DNA of 6,779 nt from Deltaproteobacteria bacterium (GTDB lineage Bacteria > Desulfobacterota > Desulfobacteria > Desulfobacterales > Desulfatibacillaceae), in contig JAFDHW010000132.1 in the NCBI GenBank assembly GCA_019308705.1, forward strand, positions 1 to 6,779. The letters are read 5' to 3'. Positions 1 to 5,930 of this stretch are shown here, one piece after another. The notes beneath the pieces are model-generated. The model was not told where the DNA came from, ran no database searches, and was given only the letters and a program-made list of their open reading frames with translations. How positions within the stretch are numbered: the stretch's first letter is position 1; each line of letters begins with the position of its first letter. The translations under genes and the position numbers were made by a program.

Positions 1-55
1 CGATCTCGTTCTCCGCGGTGTCCGGCACCCTCTTCACGCAAACCAGGATCTCCAT
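1..55 (-). CDS. etfB: Electron transfer flavoprotein beta subunit, N-terminal fragment (cut by window edge)
   Basis: Only the first 18 codons are inside the window. They read MEILVCVKRVPDTAENEI, which matches the very conserved opening of EtfB (M-K-I-L-V-C-V-K-x-V-P-D-T). EtfB pairs with EtfA to form a soluble flavoprotein that takes electrons from acyl-CoA dehydrogenases and hands them to a membrane or soluble oxidoreductase. The ATG at 55-53 is preceded by a perfect AGGAGG (66-61) at 5 bases spacing, which fixes the start. It lies downstream of the acyl-CoA dehydrogenase and membrane Fe-S oxidoreductase genes on the same strand, the context expected for an ETF serving beta-oxidation. etfA probably follows outside the window; that is inference. 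The short length is the only limit on the call. Confidence 0.85.
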   Translation of the reverse strand, partial: MEILVCVKRVPDTAENEI

Positions 56-83
56 GTGCGCCTCCTAGGGGATTTTGTTGGTT

Positions 84-113
84 GGCCCGGGACCCTCCCC
101 AGGGCCCCGGGCC
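84..113 (-). promoter_or_regulatory. Intercistronic 13-bp stem-loop between the membrane oxidoreductase and etfB
   Basis: Bases 84-96 and 101-113 form a 13-bp inverted repeat around a 4-base loop (97-100). The single imperfect position (92/105) is A-C in plus-strand RNA but a U-G wobble in minus-strand RNA, so the helix is continuous only in the transcript of the flanking genes. It starts about 60 bases after the oxidoreductase stop codon and ends 17 bases before the etfB Shine-Dalgarno. No U-tract follows on either strand, so it is not a standard intrinsic terminator. A role in mRNA stability, processing or partial attenuation between the two genes is inference. Confidence 0.6.
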
Positions 114-173
114 GCTCGTGTGTCCTGACCAAATCCGTATGAGCAAGAAACCTTGCCTTGCAAAACCAGGGCG

Positions 174-2300
174 CTAGTTGCCCCTTGCTTCCTCTCCGGC
201 CTCGGGCTCCTCCGCCTCCTCGGCCTTGGGCTCGGACGTCTGCCGGTCGATCAGCTCCACCAGGTCCATGACCTCCATCTTGCCTTCCAAACCCGAGGTC
301 TTGATGGCGTCCTCGATGTTCACCTTGCAGAACGGACACGCCGTCACCACCACGTCCGCGCCGGCCTCCCGGGCCATCTCCACCCGGATGCGGCCCATGC
401 GCGTCTCCTCGACGGGCTCGTAGAACAGCATGAGCCCGCCGCCGCCGCAGCAGAACGAGGTGTCCCGGGAGCGCGTCATCTCCGCCCGCTTCAACCCCGG
501 AATGGCGTCCAGCACCGCCCGCGGGTCGTCGTACAGGTCGTTGTGCCGGCCCAGGTAGCACGGATCGTGGTACACGTAGGTCTTGCCGTCGTTGAGCGGC
601 CGGGGGGTGATCTTCCCCTCCTTGATGCCCCGCAAAATCGTGGTGGCGATGTGCTCCACCGGCGGAAGCCCCGTATAGTCCTTCTTCAACGCGTTGTACG
701 CGTGCGGGTCCGCGGTGACGATCTTCTTCGCCCCGGACGCCTCGATGGCCTCCGTGTTCTGGTCCCTGAGGTCCATGAACAGCATCTCCTCGCCGAACCG
801 CCGCACCTCGTGGCCGCTGTCCTTCTCCGCAGGACCCAGGATGCCCCAGTCCTCCCCCGTCTTGGCCAGCACCCGCGCCACGCTCTGCCCGATCCTGCAC
901 ATGGCGTCGTCGTAGGACGTGATGGAGTCCACGAAGTACAACGTCTCCACCGTCTCGCCCTTCTTGACGTTCACCACCTTCACCGGCGCGTCGCAGTCCT
1001 TGGCCCAGTCCGCACGCTTCTTCTCCATCTTGCCGTAGGGGTTGCCCCGTTTCTCCAGGGCGGACAGGGGCTTCTGCAGGCTCTGGGGCACCATCCCCTC
1101 GTCCACCATGCCCCGGCGCAAATCCACCATCTTGTCGATGTACTCGATGAAAATGGGGCACTCGTTCTCACACGCCCCGCAGGTGGTGCACGACCAGACC
1201 TCGTCCTCGGACAAGGGCCCGCCGATGAGCTCCGTGTTCTCCGCGCCCTTGCCCCTCAACGGAAACACCTTGTACAGGTGGTCCCGGCACTTGATGCTCA
1301 CGAACCGGGGCGACAGCGGCCGGCCCACCGCGTTGGCCGGACACTGGTCCGAACACCGGCCGCAGTCCGCGCACGTGTAAAAATCCAAAATGTGCTTCCA
1401 GGTGAAGTCCGTGACCTTCTTCACCCCCACGGACTCCATCTCCATGATCTCCTCCTCGCTCTTGCCCCACTCCACCGGCTTCACCGAACCCTTGTTCAGC
1501 TTGGCCAGCCACACGTTGGGAATGGAGGTGATCACGTGGAAGTGCTTGCCCAGCGGCAAAACGTTCAAAAACGAAAAGAAGATGACTTCGTGGATGAGAT
1601 ACGCCGCGTTGTGCACGCCTTGCAGCGTGTCCCCGGAAAGCCCCGCCAGGGCGTGGCCCGTGAACCAGGGAATGGTCAAGGGCGTGATCAGGTGCGGATT
1701 GGCCCCGCCCGCGCTCATGTACGCCGCGGCCGCCGAACCCTCGAAAAACCCGTCCGCAAGCATCAGCCCCGAAATCATCCCCAAAATCAGCACCGCCTCG
1801 GCCGTGTGCTCGTGGCCAAGCTCCGGCGGCACCGCGTAGCGCGCCGGCTTGATGATCCCCCGCCGGATGGCCGCCGCCACGCACGCGATCAACACGATGG
1901 TGGCCGCGATGTCCTTGAGCACCGTGTACGCGTCGCCCAGCGCCTGCCCCGGCCCCAAAAGGGGAAACGCAAAACCCTCGTTCACCCCCAAAATCACCAG
2001 GGAAACGGACCGGACGGAAAGGATGAGAAACCCCGCGAAAATGGCGATGTGCAACACCCCCGCGGTCCAGTACCGCGGCTGCCGGTACTGCCCGAACGCG
2101 AACTTGATCATGTGCCACGTCCGCGCCGCCTTCCGGTCAAACCGCGGATCGGTCTTCGCCTTCACCAACGGCTCCAACCGCCTCATGATGACATAGGCAA
2201 ACAGCGCCACCGCCAAAACCGGTATGACCGTCGCCAACAACCAAATGGGGATCACCCCCAAAAACTCCGCCTCCGCCACTGGCCTCAATATGGGATGCAT
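174..2300 (-). CDS. ETF-linked membrane iron-sulfur oxidoreductase (NarI-like membrane domain, two ferredoxin-type clusters, CCG domain)
   Basis: This 708-residue protein has the layout of the Etf-associated menaquinone oxidoreductases (DUF224/HdrD-like, sometimes called EMO), which move electrons from reduced EtfAB to menaquinone. Residues 1-260 are hydrophobic, with membrane segments near 16-38, 79-105, 124-147, 166-185 and 233-249. Histidines in or near them (H63, H84, H216, H230, H237, H253, H255) could bind heme b, as in NarI-type subunits. Two ferredoxin motifs follow: C310-C313-C316-C320-Pro and C371-C374-C377-C381-Pro. A CCG motif of the HdrB/HdrD type is complete at C581, C617-C618, C655 and C658. 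An earlier CCG-like half near 455-500 keeps the fold signature, but Asp458-Ser459 and Asp494-Ser495 stand where cysteines are usual. The tail (690-708) is Glu/Ala-rich and acidic. Start: ATG at 2300 with GAGGAG (2315-2310), 9 bases away. It begins 42 bases after the dehydrogenase stop and precedes etfB, so an operon is likely. The quinone-reductase role is inferred from family and context. Confidence 0.88.
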   Translation of the reverse strand: MHPILRPVAEAEFLGVIPIWLLATVIPVLAVALFAYVIMRRLEPLVKAKTDPRFDRKAARTWHMIKFAFGQYRQPRYWTAGVLHIAIFAGFLILSVRSVSLVILGVNEGFAFPLLGPGQALGDAYTVLKDIAATIVLIACVAAAIRRGIIKPARYAVPPELGHEHTAEAVLILGMISGLMLADGFFEGSAAAAYMSAGGANPHLITPLTIPWFTGHALAGLSGDTLQGVHNAAYLIHEVIFFSFLNVLPLGKHFHVITSIPNVWLAKLNKGSVKPVEWGKSEEEIMEMESVGVKKVTDFTWKHILDFYTCADCGRCSDQCPANAVGRPLSPRFVSIKCRDHLYKVFPLRGKGAENTELIGGPLSEDEVWSCTTCGACENECPIFIEYIDKMVDLRRGMVDEGMVPQSLQKPLSALEKRGNPYGKMEKKRADWAKDCDAPVKVVNVKKGETVETLYFVDSITSYDDAMCRIGQSVARVLAKTGEDWGILGPAEKDSGHEVRRFGEEMLFMDLRDQNTEAIEASGAKKIVTADPHAYNALKKDYTGLPPVEHIATTILRGIKEGKITPRPLNDGKTYVYHDPCYLGRHNDLYDDPRAVLDAIPGLKRAEMTRSRDTSFCCGGGGLMLFYEPVEETRMGRIRVEMAREAGADVVVTACPFCKVNIEDAIKTSGLEGKMEVMDLVELIDRQTSEPKAEEAEEPEAGEEARGN

Positions 2301-2342
2301 GGGACTGTTCTCCTCTATCGCGTATATAGGGTTTTGGGCGAA

Positions 2343-4187
2343 TCAGCCGCCGAAGCCGGCGTCCGCCATTTCCACCGGAGCGTCTTCCAGCAACCGGATG
2401 GAGTCCATCCTGCCCAGGGTGGTGGTGAGAATCACATTGATGAAGTACTTCGCGGTCTGGATCTGGCCGTCGTAGAACGCGGCGTCCTTGTTGGACGCGA
2501 CGGCCTTGGCGCGATCCTCGCCGGTCTTGCCGCCCACGGCCTTCTCCAGCTTGGGCGCGGAAACCGCAGCCCGCCACAAGTGCATCCACCCCAGGAGCAC
2601 GTCGCCCATGGAGTCCAAAAACGGCGTGGCGTTGGCGAACGCGGTCATGACCTTGGGGCTTCGGGCGGCCTTGGCCAGCGCCTGGGCGGTCTCGGCCAGC
2701 TTGTCCGCCGCCGCGTCCACCTTGGCGGCAAGCTCCTCCAAGCCCGCGATGCCCTTGGCCTCGGCCACGGTCTTCTTGATCTCGCCAAGCAGGGCCATGA
2801 ACACCTTGCCATCCTTCATGGGGATCTTGCGGCCCAAAAGGTCCATGGCCTGGATGCCCGTGGTGCCCTCGTAGATGGTGGTGATCTTGCAGTCCCGGGC
2901 GATCTGCTCCATGGGGTATTCCGTGGTGTAGCCGTAGCCGCCGTAGACCTGGATTCCGTCCACGGTGACCTCCCAGCCGCGCTCGGTGCTGTAGCCCTTG
3001 CAAACGGGGGTCAGAATATCCACGAAGGACTGCCAGTACGCCTTTTCCTCGTCGTTCTCCGCGATGCGGGCGCGGTCCATGCACACGCCCGTGTAGTAGT
3101 TCAGGCTGCGCAGGCCCTCCACGTAGGCCTTCATCTTTATGAGCATGCGGCGGACGTCCGGGTGCTGGATGATGGGCACGCCCGGGGCGTCCTTGCCGGC
3201 CAGAAGGTTCTTTCCCTGGATGCGCTGCCGGGCGTAGTCCAGCGCCAGCAGGTAGGAGGCCGAGGCCGCTCCGAGCGCCTGGACGCCCACGTTGAGCCTC
3301 TCCTCGTTCATCATATGGAACATGATGCGCATGCCCTTGTTCACCTCGCCCAGCAGCATTCCCCGGCACTTGCCCTTGGAGCCGAACGTGAGCTGGCAGG
3401 TGGCCGAGGCGTGGATCCCCATCTTGTGCTCGATGCGGTCGCAGACCACGTCGTTGTCCTCGCCCAGGGAGCCGTCGTCGTTCACCCAGATCTTGGGAAC
3501 CAGGAAGATGGAGATGCCCGCCGTGCCCGGCGGGGAGCCCTCGATGCGCGCCAGGACAGGATGGATGATGTTCTCGGTCAAGTCCTGCTCGCCCGCGGAG
3601 ATGAAGATCTTGGTGCCGGAGATGCTGTAGGTGCCGTCGCCGTTGTCCTTGGCCGTGGTGGTGAGGGCGCCCACGTCGGACCCGGCCTCGGGCTCGGTCA
3701 GGCACATGGTGCCGCCCCACTCGCCGGAGTACATCTTGCCCAGGAAAAGCTCCTTCTGCTTGTCCGTGCCGTAGAGCTCCACCAGCTTGCCCGCGCCGTG
3801 GGCCAGCATGGGATAGATGGAAAAGGCCATGTTGGCCCCGGCGAAAAGCTCCAGGCTGGCCACGGCCAGCACCTGGGGCATGCCCTGGCCGCCCACTTCC
3901 ATGTCGTCGGCCACGGTCAGCCATTCGCCCTCGCAAAAAAGCTTCCACGCCCGCTTGAAGCCCTCGGGCGTGATGACCTTGCCGTTGTCGAACTTGCAGC
4001 CCTCTTCGTCGCACTCCTTCAGGATGGGAAGAAGCTCCTTCACCGCCAGGTTGCGGGCCTCGTTCATCAGCAGGTCAAAGGTCTTGGTGTTGAGATCCGC
4101 GTATATGCCCTTGCAGAGATCTCCGATCGTAAGCTGCTCGTTCAACACGAACTGCACGTCCCTGCGGTCGGATATGGATTGTGCCAT
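2343..4187 (-). CDS. Acyl-CoA dehydrogenase, long form of about 600 residues
   Basis: This 614-residue flavoenzyme oxidises an acyl-CoA to the trans-2-enoyl-CoA and passes electrons to ETF. It has the short extra N-terminal segment of the long-form family (near residues 5-45, DRRDVQFVLNEQL; PF12418-like). The acyl-CoA dehydrogenase core follows: the flavin/substrate signature MCLTEPEAGSDVG at 161-173, ISGTKIFISAGE at 189-200, ARQRIQG at 319-325 and GGYGY at 416-420. The catalytic base is predicted to be Glu440 in IYEGTTGIQ. Residues from about 465 to 595 form the extra helical C-terminal region (PF12806-like). The frame is open upstream to 4307, but the 40 added residues are Pro/Arg-rich and unlike the family. 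The ATG at 4187 has AGGAGG (4197-4192) 4 bases away, so I use it. Being first in a unit with the membrane oxidoreductase and etfB fits beta-oxidation or a related acyl-CoA pathway. The chain length or nature of the substrate cannot be told. Confidence 0.93.
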   Translation of the reverse strand: MAQSISDRRDVQFVLNEQLTIGDLCKGIYADLNTKTFDLLMNEARNLAVKELLPILKECDEEGCKFDNGKVITPEGFKRAWKLFCEGEWLTVADDMEVGGQGMPQVLAVASLELFAGANMAFSIYPMLAHGAGKLVELYGTDKQKELFLGKMYSGEWGGTMCLTEPEAGSDVGALTTTAKDNGDGTYSISGTKIFISAGEQDLTENIIHPVLARIEGSPPGTAGISIFLVPKIWVNDDGSLGEDNDVVCDRIEHKMGIHASATCQLTFGSKGKCRGMLLGEVNKGMRIMFHMMNEERLNVGVQALGAASASYLLALDYARQRIQGKNLLAGKDAPGVPIIQHPDVRRMLIKMKAYVEGLRSLNYYTGVCMDRARIAENDEEKAYWQSFVDILTPVCKGYSTERGWEVTVDGIQVYGGYGYTTEYPMEQIARDCKITTIYEGTTGIQAMDLLGRKIPMKDGKVFMALLGEIKKTVAEAKGIAGLEELAAKVDAAADKLAETAQALAKAARSPKVMTAFANATPFLDSMGDVLLGWMHLWRAAVSAPKLEKAVGGKTGEDRAKAVASNKDAAFYDGQIQTAKYFINVILTTTLGRMDSIRLLEDAPVEMADAGFGG

Positions 4188-4191
4188 GGGT

Positions 4192-4197
4192 CCTCCT
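4192..4197 (-). promoter_or_regulatory. Ribosome binding site of the acyl-CoA dehydrogenase
   Basis: The minus strand reads AGGAGG here, 4 bases before the ATG at 4187. It decides the start in favour of 4187 rather than the upstream in-frame ATG at 4307, which lacks a comparable site and would add a non-conserved Pro/Arg-rich extension. Confidence 0.75.
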
Positions 4198-4204
4198 CGG
4201 TATG

Positions 4205-4228
4205 GTTTGGCCGCCCCAAACAGCGGCC
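4205..4228 (-). promoter_or_regulatory. Two overlapping, mutually exclusive stems next to the dehydrogenase ribosome binding site
   Basis: GTTTGG (4205-4210) pairs with CCAAAC (4216-4221) across a 5-base loop. GGCCGC (4209-4214) pairs with GCGGCC (4223-4228) across an 8-base loop. The two stems share bases and cannot form together. On the minus strand they lie 8 to 31 bases upstream of AGGAGG, inside the presumed leader. Both are perfect 6-bp repeats. In GC-rich DNA such repeats also arise by chance, so a regulatory role is only a suggestion. Confidence 0.35.
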
Positions 4229-4333
4229 TCGTGTTTTTTCCTCGCACGCCGCGGGGTGGAACAACAAACGGCCGGATTGGCGGCAGCTGCCCCGGCTGCC
4301 GAAGCACCGCCGGCTTCTGGCCGTTCTAACCAC

Positions 4334-4367
4334 CCGGAAAAACCGGAAATACTTCCTGTTTTTCCCG
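4334..4367. repeat. 34-bp imperfect palindrome in the divergent region
   Basis: The left arm, 4334-4350 (CCGGAAAAACCGGAAAT), and the right arm, 4351-4367, are reverse complements at 14 of 17 positions with no spacer. The mismatched pairs are 4335/4366, 4344/4357 and 4349/4352. The last becomes a U-G wobble in minus-strand RNA. The arms contain A-runs and T-runs as well as GC pairs. It could be an operator for a dimeric regulator of the divergent units, or a hairpin in the dehydrogenase leader. Confidence 0.45.
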
Positions 4368-4400
4368 CCCCCTGGGGCGCGCAACCCGCCGGAATCTTGA

Positions 4401-4436
4401 GCAAATTGCCTGATTGCATAAATGCCGTCAATTTGC
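4401..4436. promoter_or_regulatory. AT-rich dyad, candidate operator/promoter region
   Basis: GCAAATTG (4401-4408) and CAATTTGC (4429-4436) form a perfect 8-bp inverted repeat with a 20-base spacer. The spacer itself contains GCAT-AA-ATGC (4416-4425). The first arm extends to a mini-palindrome, GCAA-A-TTGC (4401-4409). A further small dyad, GGAA-TTT-TTCC, sits at 4439-4449. The patch is much richer in AT than its surroundings and lies between the two divergent genes, as expected of a shared regulatory site. No regulator gene is in the window to link to it. Confidence 0.4.
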
Positions 4437-4664
4437 AAGGAATTTTTCCATCATTTGCTGGAGAGACCCGGTTCTCCGCGCCAGGACGCCGGGACCACGG
4501 GGGCGGGAAAAACGGCCCCGCGCAAAGGGCCTGCAAAAAGGCAACAACTACAAGGCCTTATCCATCGCCACGGCAAAGGCGGCCGGCGCGGGCATCCTGG
4601 TTCTTGATTTTGTTCCGGGCCGGTGATAGCCAAAGGCCTGTTTTTTTCCCGCATTACGGATGCC

Positions 4665-5930
4665 ATGACCATGATCAGCGATTCTTTCGGCCGCCCCTTG
4701 CGGGTGTGTCTGCTCTCCTACCGCTCCAACCCCCACTGCGGGGGCCAGGGCGTGTACGTGAAGAACCTTTCCGCCGCGCTGGCGCAGCTGGGGCACCAGG
4801 TGGAGGTGATCTCCGGGCCGCCCTACCCGGAACTCGCCCCCGGGGTTGCCCTGACCAAGCTGCCCAGCCTGGACCTCTACGACCCGGAAAACCCCTTCCG
4901 CTTGCCGCGGATCCGCGAGCTTGCCGACCCCGTGAACTTCTACGAGTGGGCCTCGGTATCCACCATGGGCTTTCCAGAGCCGTTGACCTTCGGCATCCGC
5001 GCCTGGATGCACCTGAAAAAACGCGCCCGCGAGTTCGACGTGGTCCACGACAACCAGAGCCTTTCCTACGGCATTTTGGGCATTTCCCGGTTCCTTCCAA
5101 CCGTGGCCACCATCCACCACCCCATCACCGTGGACCGCGACCTGGCCATGGCCTCGGTGCGCTCCTGGCTCAAGAAGGCCCAGATCCGCCGCTGGTACAG
5201 CTTCGTGGGCATGCAGCGGCGGGTTTCCCGGCACATGCTTCGCACCATCACCGTGTCCGAGGCCTCCAAGAAGGACATCTGCCGGGTATTCCCCGTAGCC
5301 CCCTCCTCCATGCGGGTGGTGCCCAACGGCGTGGACACCGGGCTTTTTAGGCCCCTTTCCGAAAACGGCAGGAACATAAAGCACGTACTGGTGACCAACA
5401 GCGCGGACACGCCGCTTAAAGGCCTGTACCACCTGCTGAAGGCCATCCACGAGGTGCGGGCCGCCGATCCGGAAGTGCGGCTGGTGGTGGTGGGCACCCC
5501 CAAGAAGGACGGGGGCATCCTGCGGCTGGTGCGCGAGCTTTCCCTGGGCGACGTGGTGCGGTTCACGGGAAGGCTTTCCGACGACGCCTTCGTTCGCCAG
5601 TACGCCGCCGCCGGCATGGCCGTGGTGCCCAGCCTGTACGAGGGCTTCGGGCTGCCCGCCATCGAGGCCATGGCCTGCGGGGTGCCGGTGATCTCCACCA
5701 CGGGCGGGGCCCTGCCCGAAGTGGTGGGCGACGCAGGCGTGCTGGTGCCCCCGGGCGACCACCACGCCCTGGCCCGGGCCATCCTGGACCTTTCCCGTAA
5801 CCCGGAAAAGGCGGCGGCTTTGGGCCGCGCGGGCTACGAGCGGGTGCTGGCGCTCTTTACCTGGGAACGGACGGCACGGCTCACCGCGGAAGTCTACCGG
5901 GAGGCCATGGATGCTTACCATCAGGTTTGA
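4665..5930 (+). CDS. GT4-type (GT-B fold) glycosyltransferase
   Basis: With the ATG at 4665 this is a 421-residue retaining glycosyltransferase of family 4, which transfers a sugar from a nucleotide sugar at the cytoplasmic side. The N-terminal acceptor domain opens with RPLRVCLLSY and the Gly-rich loop GGQGVYV (residues 26-32). The C-terminal donor domain starts around VVPNGVD (218-224). It carries Lys252 in a TPLKGL motif and the E-x7-E signature LYEGFGLPAIEAMACG, with Glu326 and Glu334, followed by GGALPEVVGDAG. There is no signal peptide or clear membrane span. Start choice is uncertain: GTG at 4623 has no Shine-Dalgarno and would span a T-run, while ATG at 4665 and ATG at 4671 share a weak ACGGA at 4656-4660. 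The conserved fold begins just after either ATG. Its 3' end overlaps the methyltransferase gene. The donor and acceptor are unknown; a surface glycan, glycolipid or glycosylated metabolite are all possible. Confidence 0.88.
   Translation: MTMISDSFGRPLRVCLLSYRSNPHCGGQGVYVKNLSAALAQLGHQVEVISGPPYPELAPGVALTKLPSLDLYDPENPFRLPRIRELADPVNFYEWASVSTMGFPEPLTFGIRAWMHLKKRAREFDVVHDNQSLSYGILGISRFLPTVATIHHPITVDRDLAMASVRSWLKKAQIRRWYSFVGMQRRVSRHMLRTITVSEASKKDICRVFPVAPSSMRVVPNGVDTGLFRPLSENGRNIKHVLVTNSADTPLKGLYHLLKAIHEVRAADPEVRLVVVGTPKKDGGILRLVRELSLGDVVRFTGRLSDDAFVRQYAAAGMAVVPSLYEGFGLPAIEAMACGVPVISTTGGALPEVVGDAGVLVPPGDHHALARAILDLSRNPEKAAALGRAGYERVLALFTWERTARLTAEVYREAMDAYHQV
5899..5904 (+). promoter_or_regulatory. 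Ribosome binding site of the methyltransferase, inside the glycosyltransferase gene
   Basis: GGGAGG lies 6 bases before the ATG at 5911, within the last codons of the glycosyltransferase. It supports the 5911 start and the 20-base overlap of the two genes. Confidence 0.65.

Larger units (their letters stand above)
4188..4664. other. Divergent intergenic region, no gene recognised
   Basis: About 480 bases separate the divergently read dehydrogenase and glycosyltransferase genes. Short frames exist on both strands, but none has a convincing start, Shine-Dalgarno and recognisable protein together. The region is a patchwork. Bases 4188-4385 are GC-rich with several short dyads and would be the dehydrogenase leader. 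Bases 4395-4460 are clearly AT-rich and the best place for promoters and operators of both units. Bases 4461-4640 are GC-rich again, with a run of seven T at 4641-4647 just before the glycosyltransferase. No sigma70 promoter matches well. The best hexamer is TTGACG on the minus strand (4431-4426), but the -10 box at 17 bases is poor. No known riboswitch core was recognised. Confidence 0.6.

Noticed and set aside
84..113. Intrinsic terminator between the membrane oxidoreductase and etfB
   Set aside because: The stem is strong, but no U-tract follows it on either strand. I keep it as an intercistronic structure only.
4188..4307. A 40-residue N-terminal extension of the acyl-CoA dehydrogenase from an ATG at 4307
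   Set aside because: The added residues are Pro/Arg-rich and unlike the family, while the ATG at 4187 has a perfect ribosome binding site and begins at the expected family N-terminus.
153..4400. A stop-free plus-strand reading frame of more than 1,400 codons opposite the dehydrogenase and oxidoreductase genes
   Set aside because: It is in exact codon register with both minus-strand genes, so it stays open simply because they avoid TTA, CTA and TCA codons, as GC-rich genes do. Its translation is His/Arg/Pro-rich with no recognisable domain.
4432..4454. A minus-strand sigma54-like pattern (TGG then TTGCA)
   Set aside because: The GG and GC elements are separated by 11 bases instead of the required 10, and the -24 box lacks the usual GGCAC core.
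4414..4626. A 70-codon plus-strand frame whose end (about 4545-4626) looks somewhat protein-like
   Set aside because: It starts with TTG inside the AT-rich patch, has no ribosome binding site, and the first half is Arg/Pro-rich. I recognise no family, and it could be chance in GC-rich DNA.
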